From: Morinoia aosen
Lineage: Eukaryota > Arthropoda > Malacostraca > Amphipoda > Talitridae
Direction: 5' to 3'
Length of the DNA stretch: 64,000 bases
Assembly: GCA_030386875.1 (NCBI GenBank)
Contig: CM059572.1
Coordinates: 40,235,732-40,299,731 of the forward strand
The notes below the pieces were generated by a model. The model ran no database searches. It was not told where the DNA came from and was given only the letters and a program-made list of their open reading frames with translations. A program made the position numbers and the translations under genes. This document shows positions 1-14,468 of the stretch, in pieces; position 1 is the stretch's first letter; each line of letters opens with the position of its first letter.

Positions 1-86
1 GCCAATAAGCCCCTTAGTTCACAACAGCTAGGTCGGAACAGATACCAGAGCTGGGTCTATATGATATCTTCTGATTGTTCTATTTA

Positions 87-625
87 GTTAAACTATTAGT
101 ACGACCCGTATGGTTTGTCTATTAGTACGCCTCGTATATTTTTTCTATTAATATGCCTCGTATGGTCTATCTATCTGTACACCTATGATAGTATTGTCTA
201 ATATCGCTCTTATAGTTTGTCTATTATTATGCCTCGTACGGCTTATCTATTTGTACACCTCGTATGGTTTGTCAATTAGTATTCCTCGTATGGAACTTTG
301 TTAGACTATTAGCACACCACGTGTGGTTTGTCTATTATAGTACGCCTCGTATATTATGTCTATTAATATGCCTCGTATGGTCTATCTATTTGTACACCTC
401 TGATAGTTTATCTATTAGCACACCTCATATAGTTTGTCGATTATTATGCCTCGTATGGCTTATCTATTTTTACACCTCGGATGGTTTGTCAATTAATACT
501 CCTCGTATGGATCTTTTGTTTTAGGACGTCTTATATTAAGGAACTTTTAAAAGCCAATATGTTGGCATATGTATCTCATGTGACAACTTGGAAATAAACG
601 GTTTTGTTTTGTTTGTTTTGTTTTA
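87..625 (+). repeat. Minisatellite-bearing interspersed element, copy L
   Basis: About 16 monomers of 26 bp (start CTATTAGTACGCCTCG) run from 93 to about 517. Monomers 1-8 match 9-16 position by position, so a ~212-bp higher-order unit is duplicated. The array is followed by a unique 3' part with AATAAA (592-597) and a TTTTG-rich tail. The inverse of this element lies at 29,266-29,800, about 98-99% identical over the aligned part, and a one-unit version sits at 50,773-51,070. Homology begins at GTTAAAC (87). The 86-aa open frame across it is only translated satellite. It resembles an interspersed repeat with a retro-like tail, but no family is recognised. Confidence 0.85.
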
Positions 626-3600
626 CCTCAAGTGCAGCTGGTCTTTAACATCACTGCTGAAATATTTCAGTGGCAGCTATAAATGAAAGGGAATAGAAGC
701 AACGGTTATACCATTTTTATACACAGTAATCAATTTTCGAATAACTAAACTGCCGATCCGTCTTTAAACAACTTAAACAATTTAAAACAATTTATTTACC
801 ACAAGTATTTCAGTTCAATTTTTTAAAAATGTACAGAGAAAGAATTTAAATATTCGTTTGCTGTGAAAAATCAGTATATCTTAATACGAAAATATGGAGA
901 AGTGAACATGAAATCGGTGTCAGATTTTTGATGCGGAATTGAAATTCATGAAATGCCAAAAAATGAACTCGTCCTTTAACTGATGATTACTCATGAATTT
1001 GTTGTCATGTTTCAGGTGCTCCTAAATTTTATTTTACGACATTAAATTTTGTTGAATTTAATGTTCCATTCTTTGATTTAACTCTTTAGATTTGTATCTA
1101 CGGCAAAAACCTACATCAAAACGAAGTATATGAGTGCTGGGCAGTTAAAGAGTGAGTATATTTTTTGGAACCCATCATAAAATTGTGGGAAGAATGTACA
1201 TTTATCGGCTCTGTAAAATCATTGAACGTACTCTGGTTCACTAGTAACATTGTCCTTAATTCTACTTCTCAGGCTAGCGCAGTTACAAAAAGTCCCTTTT
1301 ACCTAAGTTTGCTGTTAGAAAAACTAGATAATTTTTTCTGTGCCGATATTGTGAAGTATTTTTACAATTTAGTATTCGGGAACGATATTTTCAATTTAAA
1401 ATCTGACGTTCTTCTATTTTCTGCGTTTTCTCAGCGACTACTCATCAATCAATGTTTACGTATGGAAAATTCGCCTTCACATGAGACAAAGAATGCTTAA
1501 GCCATATTTGAGGCCTGTTGGCCTATTTGGATCTACACACCTAATTTATTTTTGTCATTAACTAAACACGTAACTCTAATTTGCTACACTTCTCTGCTCA
1601 AAAGCGATTTTCACCATAACGAGTTTAAAAAGCGGAGCCTACTCGAAAGTTTTAAGGGACTTTATCTGAATCTCGCAGCCAAAATCCCTTTAACGATGTT
1701 TCGCTAGTTTACCCAAGCATTAAAAGTCCAGACCCACAATTGCATAGCAGAAAAAACATTTTATAAGCGAATGAGTGCCCAGAAATCCACTGAAATGCGT
1801 CTATCTAAAGGAGAAAAATACTCAGGCATTTGGGGAACTGTGAGCCTGGATTACCCATTACCATCGACGATGTGGGGTTCTTTCAGTCGATTTTTCCCCC
1901 GAGATTGCGTTCAGATCCAAGCTTGGCTGATGGAAGGCAGATAAATGAAGAGTAATTGCCTCTAGGGCGGCAGCGTGACGCTGGCGCACTCCGTTGATGA
2001 GCGTTCGTTCTTCCTCCAAGATGAGTGGGTGCCCTTAATGAGTGCCTCTCAATACAGCACTTCTCATCGTACTTCTTAGTTGAAAGTATGCACCCCAAAG
2101 CTTACAAACAGGAATTCATTCTGAGTTCAATGAGCTTCATGAGTTATTAATTTGTGTGATGAACAGAACGCTGCTATGGGTGGAGTTATTGACAGGACTC
2201 TTATTGTTTTCTAATTAAATGTTTTACAAATGCATTTAAAATCACAGAATTTAATATTTTCTATTCAGTCCCATATTTCTCTGGTCTCCACTTTTTAGAG
2301 TTAGTGTAATTTACGCCGATGAACAAATGCGACTTTGTGGTGAAGCTTTCAATTGTTAGGATATATTAACAAATTTTTTCAGAGCTCCGCTGTTGTCTTT
2401 TTATTGTAAACGTTTTATTTCGGTTTATTCTGATATATTAGTTAGTCTTTAATTTTCGTAACACCTAAATTAGATTTTTCAGAGCACTGAACATTGACTT
2501 TTTATAAGCGGAAATGTTTGCTTTTGTCGTGAGCTTTTTAGCTACGTTGGTTCTCCTTTTTCTCCTAGAAGCGACATTTCCTAGAAGTCGATCTATTTCA
2601 CTACTGACTATAAATATTATAGCTAAGTCTTGTTTCTTCCAATGTACAAATAATTCCATCAAACTAATTTTTTTAGATATTCGCTTATTTTTCCGAAAAA
2701 TGCGTTTGCGTTTTTTTCACTACATTTCATAACACTTAAGATGATTTGTACTTTACCCACATTTAATTTTAATAAATAAGGGGAATTTTGATACATAGGC
2801 TCAAAATCCATCAGTTGTCCTGCAACCAACAAATTAAACTCCATTGCTAGAGTTTTGTATAACTGGCTCACTCATCACTACACTTTGATCACAGTGGCCT
2901 TGAAGTTACGTTAAGGTAATACCCGGTGTGTGGAAGCTCCAAGCTTCTTTTAATACAATTATCATCTACGTGATAGATTTTAAGCGCTCGCTTTTCATGA
3001 GACGAGTCGTCAGTACGACAAACAGTATTGATTACTCTGTTTTTTAGCGTTAGGAAAAATAAATTGTCGTAATTCTCTCGGAAACCCAGGCGCATGAAAT
3101 GGGTATCAGTTTGACCATGCAGGGACAACCATCGTCGCGTCCAGGAATTGATTGCAAGGCATTCGTCATATCAGAGTACGATATACCACGTGTCAAAGCG
3201 ACTGAAACCAAAAAAAACTCTCGTAAGTGCTTTATCGCTTTTTCTGACTTTTTACACAGACCATCAGATTACAGACCACCACGTTTTTCAATGGAACAGA
3301 CAACCTGTCTGTTCCGCTGGAGCTGTTGAACACAACACCTGTTGGACATTAATTGTATCATAACGCTCATGTTTATCACGAATTTCGTGTCTAAAAGGTT
3401 ACTTCCAACAAATTCAATTCCAACGCCGCTTCCACTCTAAAGAAATTTATCAGGCTCCCTAATGACAACTTTAATTGTTTTGTACAGCTTTGGTTCTCAA
3501 ATTTTGGGTTTCTTTTTCCCTCTACGATTCCCATTGTATTGAACTATAAGTTGGAATTTCATTATCTCAACAAAACGATTGCTGTAAGCTCTCAGAAACT

Positions 3601-4432
3601 TTGCTGCTGAATTCACACGGCACGCACGACAACCTTATTTTGATTCGTAATATTTCTACGCTGTGTTCGCACATCCCTGCCGCAGGTAGAGGATTAGAGT
3701 GATTGCCTTCCAATGTCTTTGGGGATTAGCAATCCTCGGGGAACTCGTAGCTAGAATTTGTGAGCGTCAAAGGGAAGGAGGTATACGAGTACCAGTCAAG
3801 GCTTTGCATGTTCTTGAATGTGTCTTTTTAAATATTTGCGAATACTTATCATCCGCAGATTTACAGCACTAAAACTCCTTACCGTTGCCTGCACGAAACT
3901 GTGTCGTGTTTATTTTTAAAAAGTATAGCATTTTTCCACACTTCAATTTTGCGGCTTCCGGTTTTCTAACCAAGCAAATTCAAATACTGACAAATTTTGT
4001 ATTGTAAAATTCTATAATGGCTATTCAGGTAGATAATAGTTTAATCTGCCATTCTTATCGTACATTGTCACGCTCAAATTAAATGTTTAATGACTCAAGT
4101 ATCATCTCGCTTAGATTATACGAGTATGCATAACGACTCAATCATTTAAGAGTGCAATTTTTACATTAACTACTGGATTTTATCGAACGCAATTGAACCT
4201 CGACAAACATAGCTGGAATGACGTCAACACGGTCATCGGTGTTATTTAGAGCAGTACGAATCCTGGCATTCAGCAGCCACATCCATTTTTTGAAAACTTT
4301 TTGCCGTGGCGGTTGAAGACAAACCTATACCTCAGCGTCATGGCTGTAAACGATTCGATCATAGCTCTAATTTGCGGCAGCTTTTTAGGGAAAGTAATCG
4401 GAAGTTGAGACCAAGCTAGCATTGAATTTCAA
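626..4432. other. No recognisable gene
   Basis: AT-rich intergenic-type DNA. Open frames here are short (up to 111 codons at 1,165-1,500), lack known motifs and overlap one another on both strands. I see no repeat or RNA gene that can be supported. Confidence 0.5.
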
Positions 4433-4660
4433 AGTAGATACAATTTGAGCAGCATTGATAATAGGAGCAGCATTGAAGGCAGAAGAAAAGAGGGATTGCT
4501 CTCGTTCGGCATATTTTCACAGTTGTTTAGGTTAAGGAAAATAGATACAGTTTGAGGCCCACTTGTTATCAATTCGCTGTTGTCAATAGGAGCAGCATTG
4601 AAAGCAGAAGAAAAGATGGGTTGCTCTCGCTCGCCATAATTTTCACAGCTGTTTAGATTA
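4433..4660. repeat. Diverged two-unit tandem duplication (~110-120 bp units)
   Basis: The segment 4,433-4,537 recurs at 4,538-4,660. Both units contain AATAGGAGCAGCATTGAA, AGAAGAAAAGA, GCTCTCG and TTTTCACAG in the same order, with substitutions and a small length difference in the first third. Confidence 0.75.
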
Positions 4661-5965
4661 CAGATGTAGAAGTGTCAGTATATTCTGCTAAATGGATCTG
4701 TGTTCTATTACAGTGCTTTCAAAATGTTACTGATACATAACAGAGCCTTCACTCTACACTTCTATGTAAGACTAACGGAAGTTTATCAGCGTAGTATTCG
4801 CATGCTTCAGCCTCGCAGTTCATGTCCTTTCAGAATCACAAGCTAAAATTAATATTTCAGGCTAACGAACAACAGTTATTGCAGTGCGAATGACACCCCT
4901 TCGATCCTAACCACAGCGAGGGACAGCTATGCCGGCATTACCAGAACAACAAGTTATGGTGATATGACCAATAGCAGATACCACTGTGGCCCGGGCAGTA
5001 TGGGCTGCTATAGCGTCAGCTGCAGCATCCATCGCACTCTCCTCTTTAACATCCCTGGTTGCGTTTGGTCTAAAGCACCCTTTACATTTGAGCCAGAACA
5101 CCTTTGTCTGGATGCTAGCTCCTAGTCTTTCCAACAACGCCAAAACGTCTATGCTGGCGCTCGATCGTGCATTTCAGCTAACTTGCATGAGCTCTAACTT
5201 CAACCAATGCGTTGCATTTATTTTTTTCAGAAATTGGCTCGTTTTTGCCAAGGCCTTTACGTGGACGCAAATGCCACTCCAGAATACACAAGTGAGCGAA
5301 ACTTCAAAATGCCGATACTTATCCATCATTGCTTTACGTGAAGGGTTTTCTATTTGGGTTTTTACCGGGCGTACGATTTTGAAATAGGCAGACATGATCT
5401 CTTATCATTCTTCATGAATTCATTGTCCGTAGTTTGATTTAGTACAGCAATTTAGTGGGACGCTGAATCGTGCGTCACTCCCTACGCGTAGAAAATGTGT
5501 GCGGTAGTTTTCGAATGCCCCTGTCAAAATAACAAATGTATGCTAAATGATCTCATCTGTGTGAAATGATTCGCTGCACAAAGGCTGAGTGGGTCAACCG
5601 TGAAAAATATACACATTTCATTTTATTCAACAGCAAACAAGCCTTCATGCTGAATACCTAGTTTGGTGAAAATAGCCCTCACATCTTATTCAATTTTTTT
5701 TAGTGAATCCTCGGAATCAAACTCAGCGCGTGATTTTGAACTGATGACGAGAAGAGTAGAATCGGAAAAGCTATTTCCTTCAAGAAATATCTCTCAAACT
5801 TCTGAAACAAATATCAATACAGTATACTGTATTTCTTTCATCCTCTCTGCTTGTATACAACGCAAAATATTCAAAACTGAGGGGAAAAAAATGTTCGCGC
5901 GTCATTGAAATCACTGTTGAGTTATAGGAGTGCCACTGTCCTCGTTTGATGGCAGTCTTATGTTA
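4661..5965. other. No supported gene
   Basis: A slightly more GC-rich patch at 4,900-5,400 has minus-strand frames of 78 and 73 codons that do not join without a stop and match no family I know. The remainder is AT-rich and featureless. Confidence 0.4.
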
Positions 5966-5973
5966 GTCTATAG

Positions 5974-6205
5974 CATGGTTTCTCAACCTTTCTATCGTCG
6001 TGTACCTCTTTAGCTTAATGGTGTATAGTCATGTACCCCCAGCACAGTTAAAGGTTTAAGGAACTATAAAAATATACCTAATGATTAATAAGTATATATA
6101 CTTATACGGTTGTATGTAAATATATACTGTACATTTTGAACATATGAAGTATGTTAAATGCACCCCTAGAGGTACAGTACATGTACCCCCGGTTGAGAAG
6201 TCCGG
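5974..6205. mobile_element. hAT-type MITE (232 bp) with 8-bp target duplication
   Basis: The ends are imperfect inverted repeats: the left begins CATGGTTTCTCAACC and the right, read inverted, begins CCGGACTTCTCAACC. This is close to the TTCTCAACC core seen at the ends of many animal hAT elements. The element is flanked by a perfect 8-bp direct repeat GTCTATAG (5,966-5,973 and 6,206-6,213), the duplication size of the hAT superfamily. It is too short to encode a transposase, so it is non-autonomous. Confidence 0.9.
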
Positions 6206-6213
6206 GTCTATAG

Positions 6214-9200
6214 GAGCCCTTTTGAAGAGAAATCCGCTTCACTTGTTTGCGCCTTCTCTGCCTCCTGCTATCTGGTCTGTATAACCCGTTAAACTTTGTC
6301 AACATCCTCAACTTTCGTGGTAACACAAGTCGCATGTAGCAAACTTTAGGCATTCCAGCTTACAGGAAGTTTCACTTTGAAATTTTTCGAGACATAAAAA
6401 AAATCTTTCATCTCGTGTTCACTTTGTGCTGGCTGCATATCTCAACAAGTTACAGTCCCTTCCTCGCTGGTGCTTTGAATCGATTCCCGAAGCTTTTAAT
6501 GCCTTAAATCAGCCTTCATATCAAGAAGTTGAGATGTTTTCTACTAAACAAAACTTCCATTTGAAATCTATAGAAATTATGTGGCATTTATCACCACATA
6601 AACAATCAAGGCAGATGCAAAATACAATAAAATATTTTTGCGACGCAGAGAAATTCGTAAGGGTGTTTTGAAGTGCGACTTCTTGCTGTGTAGAATTTGA
6701 AATACCAAATAAAACATCAGAATGAAACCCAAGACCCCTAACCCCCGCATAATACTCGTGTTCTCTTCTGAAATTCTGAAATCACTTGAATTTAAAGTTA
6801 AAGGGATAGAAACCCTCATCCCAAGGCACTTCAGAACAAATATAAAAAATGAGTGAAAAAATACACCTTCAAAGCTCCAAAGTTACATTCAGACAAGTTA
6901 CAGTTTTGCTCATTATATGCGCCACTCAATGGGACTGATGATTCCGTGTTGCGATATTTGATTTGAATATATGTAGAAATTAGCTGTCCAATCACCTAAT
7001 AAAAGGAAATTAAACAATCCTCTGCAAAACTTGTAGGTTTTTCTTCTCGAGCAAGTACTGTACTTGTCTCATCCCGAGCGTATAGTTTGCACTTCAGGTA
7101 ATATGTGAACTTCACGTTCATATGTGTAATAAATACAACTTAGAACTTAAGAAACCGAACTTAAAATACTTTTTTCAAGCTCTGTTTATTAGCTCTTATT
7201 ATTTGATTTTAGCCAAGCGTAAACCAATTACGCAGCCGCGAACTGCTCCCATTTAACACTAACGTGCCTGAAATGAACGATAGTTGTACACAACATGGCG
7301 TCTAGCGTTGGCTTACGAGATGTTGCGCACGATGCTTGGATGCATTGCCTGGCTTGTGAGCCCTGCAATGTTAAGGCCCTAGTTATCGCCTCTGCACTCT
7401 CACTTACATGAGTTCCATTCCTAGTGTATAGAGTAATATAATTTACTTCGATGAAACCGTCGCTCAATTTTCGATGGAAAGACAAAATGGGCTCTTGAAA
7501 TGTAATAGTCAGTCAATTATTTAAACACTTTGCTGAATCGCCTCCAAAATCTTTAAAAAGACATGGATCTAGCAGTTTTGAGGCTGCGTTTAAATTCAAC
7601 GATGTTGTCATGCACTATTCATTTAAACACACCTCAACACTTGGTTACTTTTCGCATCGATTTGTAGCATTGTTTCGTACTGTTTATTTATTCATAAATT
7701 AATTTCTTCAAAAATGTGTATTTTTATTCATTTTAGCTCTAAACTAAAAACTAATTTTAATTTATACTTTTGATTACTTAACCAGTTATGAACAGTTTTT
7801 TTTTTTTTGCCTTTAGAAGTGAGTTCTTCAATGAAGGACTCCTTGTTCTGCTTCACGAATACTCTTAAATAAGTTCCACAAATTTGTGTTATTATACCTA
7901 CTTCACTTTCCAGCTACTTAGTTACTATTTACTATTTCACCCGCAAATAATAAGAGGCTCAGAATTTTAAGTCGGTGTATCAGATGTACAATTGATCGTG
8001 AATTTTTCCTCAATTTTACACGATTTTTGTTCCTCAAAATCAGTCATGGCGTCGAGATGTAAGTTGTTGAACATTGAGCGTTCATCCCTTGAGCGAAAGT
8101 AAGTCAGTCCTAATCTAGAGCTCACAATTTCGTTGGAGGATATCGACGAAAGCTGTCAGTATCCAGTGAAATATATCTCGCATCAGCAGGCTCTCGATCA
8201 CGTGTTTTGTCTGCTTTAAATATATTGCTAAGCCGCGCCGGTGTCCGTTGCTCAGGGCCAGTGTACACAGACTCTAATTTGGTAGCTCTCTTTATGTTCA
8301 GCGTCTCGTCACTGCAGGACTGACTCATCTCACTTCAGCTGGCATACCAGTTTTTATGCCGCAAATAACCAAATTTAGCCCACAACTAAAATTCTGGTAA
8401 AAATACCGAATTACATTTGACAACCATGCTAATACTGAATGGTGTATATACCCACATTTTACGACAGAAAACAAATTATGTTGAAAACTTTCGTCAATAT
8501 AGGTAAACCGTGAACCGTGAGTCTCGCTACTGCCACTCACCACAAAGCAGGTCTACTCGTTTCTGATTGCATTTTTGCAAGAATAGATAACACTCCATCT
8601 TCAATACCGAAACTTCTGAGAAACTCTCAGCAGATCAAAACTCACTTTCTCTGATTCACCCTCGAGGTAGCTTTCTCCTTCAAAATGTCACGCATTTTCA
8701 AGAGTATAGGAATAATTTCTATTTTTGCGCTCTCGCACCTGCCGCCAAAAGAATTGGCGATCCCTCAGGGGCACCCTTTACAAGTCCCTGCTTTCTCGGC
8801 CGTATCGCACCACTTGGTTGAAGCAAAGTATTTTATTTCCTCACAGCGAAAGCATATGTAAAATGCAGAAGCAATAAAATCTCAGAGAATTCAAATGAAA
8901 TATTAAGCAATAGATTATGAGTTTTAAAAACCCAATAGCGTTCTTCATACGATGTGATTGAAAATAATGGAATATTGAATTCAAAGACCTGATGATAAAA
9001 CACGGTGATAGATGAAACGATGGAGACGCAACGTGCCGTACTTGGTCATATTTTAATGTTGACACACCAAGGTGAGCCTGTTTGTGTACATATTCGTGAG
9101 TAAGTTTTGGGCACTTTTATGAGTAAGTTGTGCGCATAGTTGTGAATAGTTAGTGTGAGTGCAGTTGTGAGTCGGTTGTGTGTGTAATTGTGAGTAGGTT

Positions 9201-11585
9201 GTTCATTGGCCTCATAAAAATCAGTCAATCAATCAAGCAGTATTTTCTCACATATAAAGAAATGTTAAAGAAAATATCACCGCGTGTTAAAAACGGTTAT
9301 TGAGTTATAAGCGTTCAGAGTATGGTTTTCTTTCTCGTAAGACTCCTCTTACCCATGCATAGAATGTCAAACAGATACTTAATCATAAAAATAAACCCTA
9401 GATAACATATTTAGTAATACTCCTTCCATCCTGTGCCGTAGTTCCACAGTCCCAGCGGGAGGGCAAAATCCTCTCAAACTCCGCGCAACACAACAAACCT
9501 CAAGATTAAATAGTTGAGTGCGTCGCAGAGAACGAAGCTCGCTGAATAATCAGTTGCACCGCGCTGCACGACCTGACGTTCTGCCTTCAGTCTATTTCTG
9601 GCCATCGCTAGTCTGCCTCAGCGTCTTGCCTTTGAAGTATTGTTAGGTATTTCTAGTGTCCGAAAGACTGAGCTAACACAGCTTGCAAATTTGAATACAG
9701 TACAAATGCTTCATGTCTCAATGAATGGGTGTTAATTGCTTTCGGAGGCATATTAAACATCAAGAGTTGTAATCATGCTTAGGCTTGTGCCTCAAACCTT
9801 AATAATTATAAGCTATCCACATAAAAGTCACATCCAGAAGAGCAGAATTCAGTCCAGAACAGAACATAATTCAGAACATAATTTCAGACTAGAATTAAGG
9901 AGATACGAGCATGTCAGTTGCGGGCGTGTATTCAAACGTACTCAACTCTACGGTATTTAATATCCATATTTAGTTATCTGAAGCAGTATTCAAAATTGCC
10001 GACTATGCGCACCAAATGGTGAATCATGATTTGTTCCAAGATAGTCCGTTGTTATAATGAGGCAAGTTATTATTTCACTGAAAATTTTCTTTTGATAAAC
10101 GATTCACAACATGATTCTAAGCAAATTAATTCGTATGAACCGGATAAAATTTCGAAATCGTATTTTAAAATGGTCATCTTAAATATATTTTAGAATATTC
10201 ATTTTTATCTAATTTACAGAATGACGATCATCCTAAGTTTTGATACGATATTTTGATACCCTCAACGTGATCCCTTAGCCGTCAGTAGTCAAACCAAGCC
10301 GCGGCAGTCGAAGACGAGCATTCGAGATCAGTGAATTGTGTTTAAATTATTTATTTTGTTATAAACGCTTATTTCAGTTTGAGAGTAAATTGGTTAAAAT
10401 GATATGAAAATTTTTCATTAATGCATAAAAATTTGTGTTGTAGTTTTTAAGGCCCTGTGTTTACTTTTTATACCACCAACTCGCGAGAAAACCACTGACG
10501 AAATTATTACTTGCCTCGCTCCAGAAAGGCTGGGTCGGACACCCAAGTTACCGCGCACCTCCTCTCGCCAGCTTGACAGACTAATCAGTCGAGGTGTCCC
10601 ACCAACTTTGGGGCGCAAAAACAAAATTCCTCCTTCAGATAATGGATTTTCAGTCATCTTTAGTCTCCCCACTTTTTTGAGTTCCTGAGACAATATTTTC
10701 CAAATTCCGAGAGCTTACTCGTCCTTCGGGGCTGCGGCAAAGTTGCCTGAGGAGTCAAGTTTTCACCGACAATCTAAGAATGTTAGATGAGTTCCCACTG
10801 AAGGAAGACAAAGCCTTTACTGATTTCAGGTGTTCCATCTTTGATGAAATAGTTTCATGAATACTTTAACTTGATTTGACTTGTAATGTTATGAGACAAC
10901 CTGAATTTAAGAGGATCGTTCATGGAACATTAAGAAGCAACCTGAACTTAAATAACAGAGTACGAACAATATAGGCAGCATAACTTTACCCTGGTCGAAC
11001 ATGGGGCGTTATGATGCAACTGAATTAAGATAACGTAGTATTAGGGAAACTAATCTTCCACAAGACGAAACAAAAAGAGTTGAGTTTTATGAAGTAAAAT
11101 ATAGTTTGTACGCGTGGTTGAGAAGTAGCTCGGAGGAATGTCCCCTACAAACTGTGCGTTATTAATCCTCATTATGCCTTGTAAATCGCAATTTGTTCAT
11201 TAGCTTTCTTACCTTATTAAAAGCTTCTCGTGTTTCAGTATACCATCACCTTAAAAATGAGAAAAAAAGATGATAGCTAGTCAAAAATTTCCCTGATGTT
11301 AAAATTTCTGGATGAGAAGTAGTTACTAAAAAAGACTCATGTCATGCACATTTTTTCATTTGTGACTTACGCTTACTTTTTTATCTCTTAAGGTACTCTT
11401 CAAAAGTAGTTTAATCATCAGGCTGAAATATTTTTTATAAGGATACAGTATCCCTTCCTCCTGCGTCATGTTCTTCATCCGGTACAATCATGCATTCAAA
11501 CAGCGCGTCCATCTCGACTTGAGCGCAGGAGATCCGACTGCACTGATATAAACCATAAAAGTTGGCGCAAGTTCGGGTTTTGCTG
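6214..11585. other. No recognisable gene
   Basis: AT-rich sequence with only short, overlapping open frames. A degenerate GTGAGTARGTTGTG-like repetition occupies 9,080-9,210. Weak ~25-nt repeats containing RCAACCTGAAYTTAA occur at 10,887-11,035. Nothing else is supported. Confidence 0.4.
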
Positions 11586-11858
11586 GCAGTCTCCTAACTG
11601 CGTTTCATTTTCAAGGTGGGCGAAAGAGAAACAAATTTCTGAAATATATCATTTTCCAGTCTCCGGCCTGTTTTTGATTTTCAAAGTGGGTGGAGGAGAA
11701 ACAAATTTTTGAAAAATATTATTTTTCAGCCTTGTGTCTGTGCTTAATTTTCAAAGTGTTCGGAAGAAAAAAGATCAGTAAAATACCGTTTCCAATTTCC
11801 TGTCTGCACTCTGTTTTCAAGTTGGTTGGAAGAGAAAGAAATTTCAGGAAAAACCGTT
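11586..11858. repeat. Four-unit degenerate tandem repeat (~70 bp)
   Basis: Each unit carries TTTTCAARGTGG, then a GAAGAGAAA-like run, then TTTYYAGTCT-like sequence. Unit starts are near 11,608, 11,677, 11,748 and 11,813. A 65-codon plus-strand frame (11,690-11,887) is a by-product of the repeat. Confidence 0.75.
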
Positions 11859-14468
11859 TTCTTCGAAGTCGTTCATCCCGTACGTGATGAACGAAACTGG
11901 GAATGGTAGTATTTCCTAGTGTACGGGTAATTTATAAAAATGTGTTATGTACACCAAAGTACATCATATAACGCAGCAAAAGGTTAAAGCTTCACCTTCT
12001 TTCCTCCAATTACGGTGGAATATCTTCCTGAGAATTAGCTAAAGGCGCCTACGAAGAAGAAGCCGTAGCTTATAGCTTTGTAACACAGCTAATGGATTGC
12101 TCTAATCTAAAATAGTCTAGGCGTGCCTTCTTTTGCCGTCACAGGCTCATAATAATTTAAATTTAAAAAATTGAATGCAACGAAGGCAGAACATTTCTTC
12201 CCATACATGCCCATTTGATTGAGAATCTTCCGACTTTTCAAACGGAAGAGATAGAAGTCTTATACTCTAGAACAAATGCATTCAACCTTTATCCAATACA
12301 GCGTAGACCCATAAATAAATTAGCGTATTACTGGCCATTTCAGTTTCCGATAATATTTCGGCAAGAAGAAATATTTACATTTCTGTGTCTCGGAGTTGCC
12401 CAATTGGCAGAAAGTCAAGTAAACGAGGCAGCCTCCGCTGTCCCTTCAAAATGAGTCGAGCGTAAAATTTGCAGTCTCCATAATTTAGGGAGGTCGCTGC
12501 GATGCGATCGTGGACTGCCGTTAGACTCGTTGTCACTCCTCTTCCTTCTGATTGACCAAAGCGCGCCCACTGCAGGCCTAGCGCTAGAACTACTTTATTG
12601 GCGACTTCTCTACTCCGTAAAAAAAAACTCGGTCCGATTTTGCTCGAGCTTATGGATATTGATGAGAAGCAAAGAAGAAGACTGCAAATTTTCTAATGTT
12701 TTCTTCTCTCGTGCATTAAATGGGAGAACAGTACTTCCTTATTGGAAACTGTTGTGGCTAAATTAAAGAAACATCAAATGTAGGATGCGTTCGTAAGTAT
12801 CAAAGAATGCGTCTTATTATTTAAATGCAAATGGAAAACTAGTTTCAGTTCATGAATTGAACACCAGGCCACTCTACCTTGCCCAGTTCACAGACTTATG
12901 ATGCAATGCACTCACTCGAATTTATAACATTCGATTGCTATTTCATGGGGATTAAGGACACTCTTACAGTAGCTTTTTTAGTGGAAAAATCAGTATGAAT
13001 AATAGTGAAGGTTGAATTAAATAATAATTTTCCAGCTTGTACGTATAATTTAATACAAATACTCAAAAACCCGTTAGCTCATTTTCTTGGTGCTACTTAT
13101 GCTCGCTAAAAAAGAAGAAAATTTATGCTTTTTATAATACATGTTTTGACGTTCAGAGAAAAATTTCCTCTCTTATTATACTTCGATACTTTATTATATA
13201 TTTATTACTTGAAGATTCTATACAAACTCACAAACAGCTATTCTAAGAATTTTTCGCGCGTCACAAACTTTTAGCATCTTAACTATTCCGCGTTGTACAT
13301 GAACAAAATAATTAGAATCCAATGAAACTTTCTATAAAAACAGCGAAAGAAAACTAACAGAGCATATTCTCTGCGTTTTACTCTCGCATTTTATAAGCCA
13401 TTGTTTTTTCAATTCTTACAGAGATACGCTACGCATGAAACAAAGAAAATTTGGTTGAGTCAAACCAGCGCATGACGCCGTTCAGATAAAGGATGCTTGA
13501 ATCACGGTTTCTCTTTCGGGTCTGGACGGTCATTTCACGAGAGATTTTTCTGCGCGGCGCAAACTGCCTTTCCCAAATCACATCTCTAAATCCACCGCCT
13601 CATTTCTCGAGTTTTCGATTCGAGCCAATTTGCCTGCATCCCCACCTCTCGCCTTCTCCCTCCCTCTCTGCAGCGCATGAACTCGGCCCCTCAATTTCTG
13701 AGACTAAACACGCAATCTTTTTCTTCCAAAGGGCATCAATTATTTATAGATGCTGCACGGATCGCCGTCAAACCACGACGATTTGAAAGCCAAAGAACTT
13801 GTTAATGTGATAGAAATGAGGCCAGTGGTGATGGCAGAATTCTCAGACTTACAGAATTATCAGATTATCAGTTCTGATTATCAGACTAACAGAACTGCCG
13901 GGGAATATTTTGGAGAACTTTACCGATATGCTGCATCACTATCGCGTCAGCTAAGCGTCTATTCCGTTTTCAACATGTCATTTGCACTAATAAGAACATT
14001 TATTGTGCCGTGGATTTGCAAAGCCATTGTAGTGCATAAACTGGCCATTTGAGAGTTTTTGCTTAATTTTCAGATTTTAGAGCTAAAACGTGTAAGCCAC
14101 GATCTGTTATTTTTTATATAAAATGATAATTATGGATGGTTATATGCAAAAAATTCTTCGAGACAAAATTACGGCATGGAATATATCTTGAATGGAGGGC
14201 TCTGGATGCATAAAAGAACTGTTATTACAAGCGCGCAAATGCAGAATTTTTTCCACGATTAATTAAGCAAGCAAAATAGATGAGTCTCTACCAGTAAAAT
14301 AACTCATGCTTGAGGTTGTGTCTACGTCACCGCTCAAAAAAAACTTTTTTAGGTTGTTAGCATAGTTCCCCTGTGGGATATATATCAATTGTATCTGCGG
14401 GAATTAATATTCCTAGGGGCGATTTGAGATCCCGAATTGAAGGTTAGGTAGGCCCCTTTTTTTGCAAT
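11859..14468. other. No recognisable gene
   Basis: Two adjoining plus-strand frames (13,493-13,786 and 13,750-14,052) lie in a locally C/T-rich stretch. They have low-complexity composition and no domain. A short self-complementary run of CAGATTATCAG-like words lies at 13,840-13,900. Confidence 0.4.

Noticed and set aside
264-524. An 86-codon open frame (identical frame inverted at 29,360-29,620)
   Set aside because: It lies wholly within the 26-bp minisatellite; its repeated LVWLIYFYTSD-like residues are translated satellite, and identity between the copies reflects DNA identity.
4907-5395. Two minus-strand frames (78 and 73 codons) with protein-like composition
   Set aside because: They are separated by a stop and match no family I know, and there is no splice or promoter context; kept only as a mention.
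13493-14052. Overlapping 97- and 100-codon plus-strand frames
   Set aside because: Low-complexity C/T-rich translation with no domain; chance open frames.
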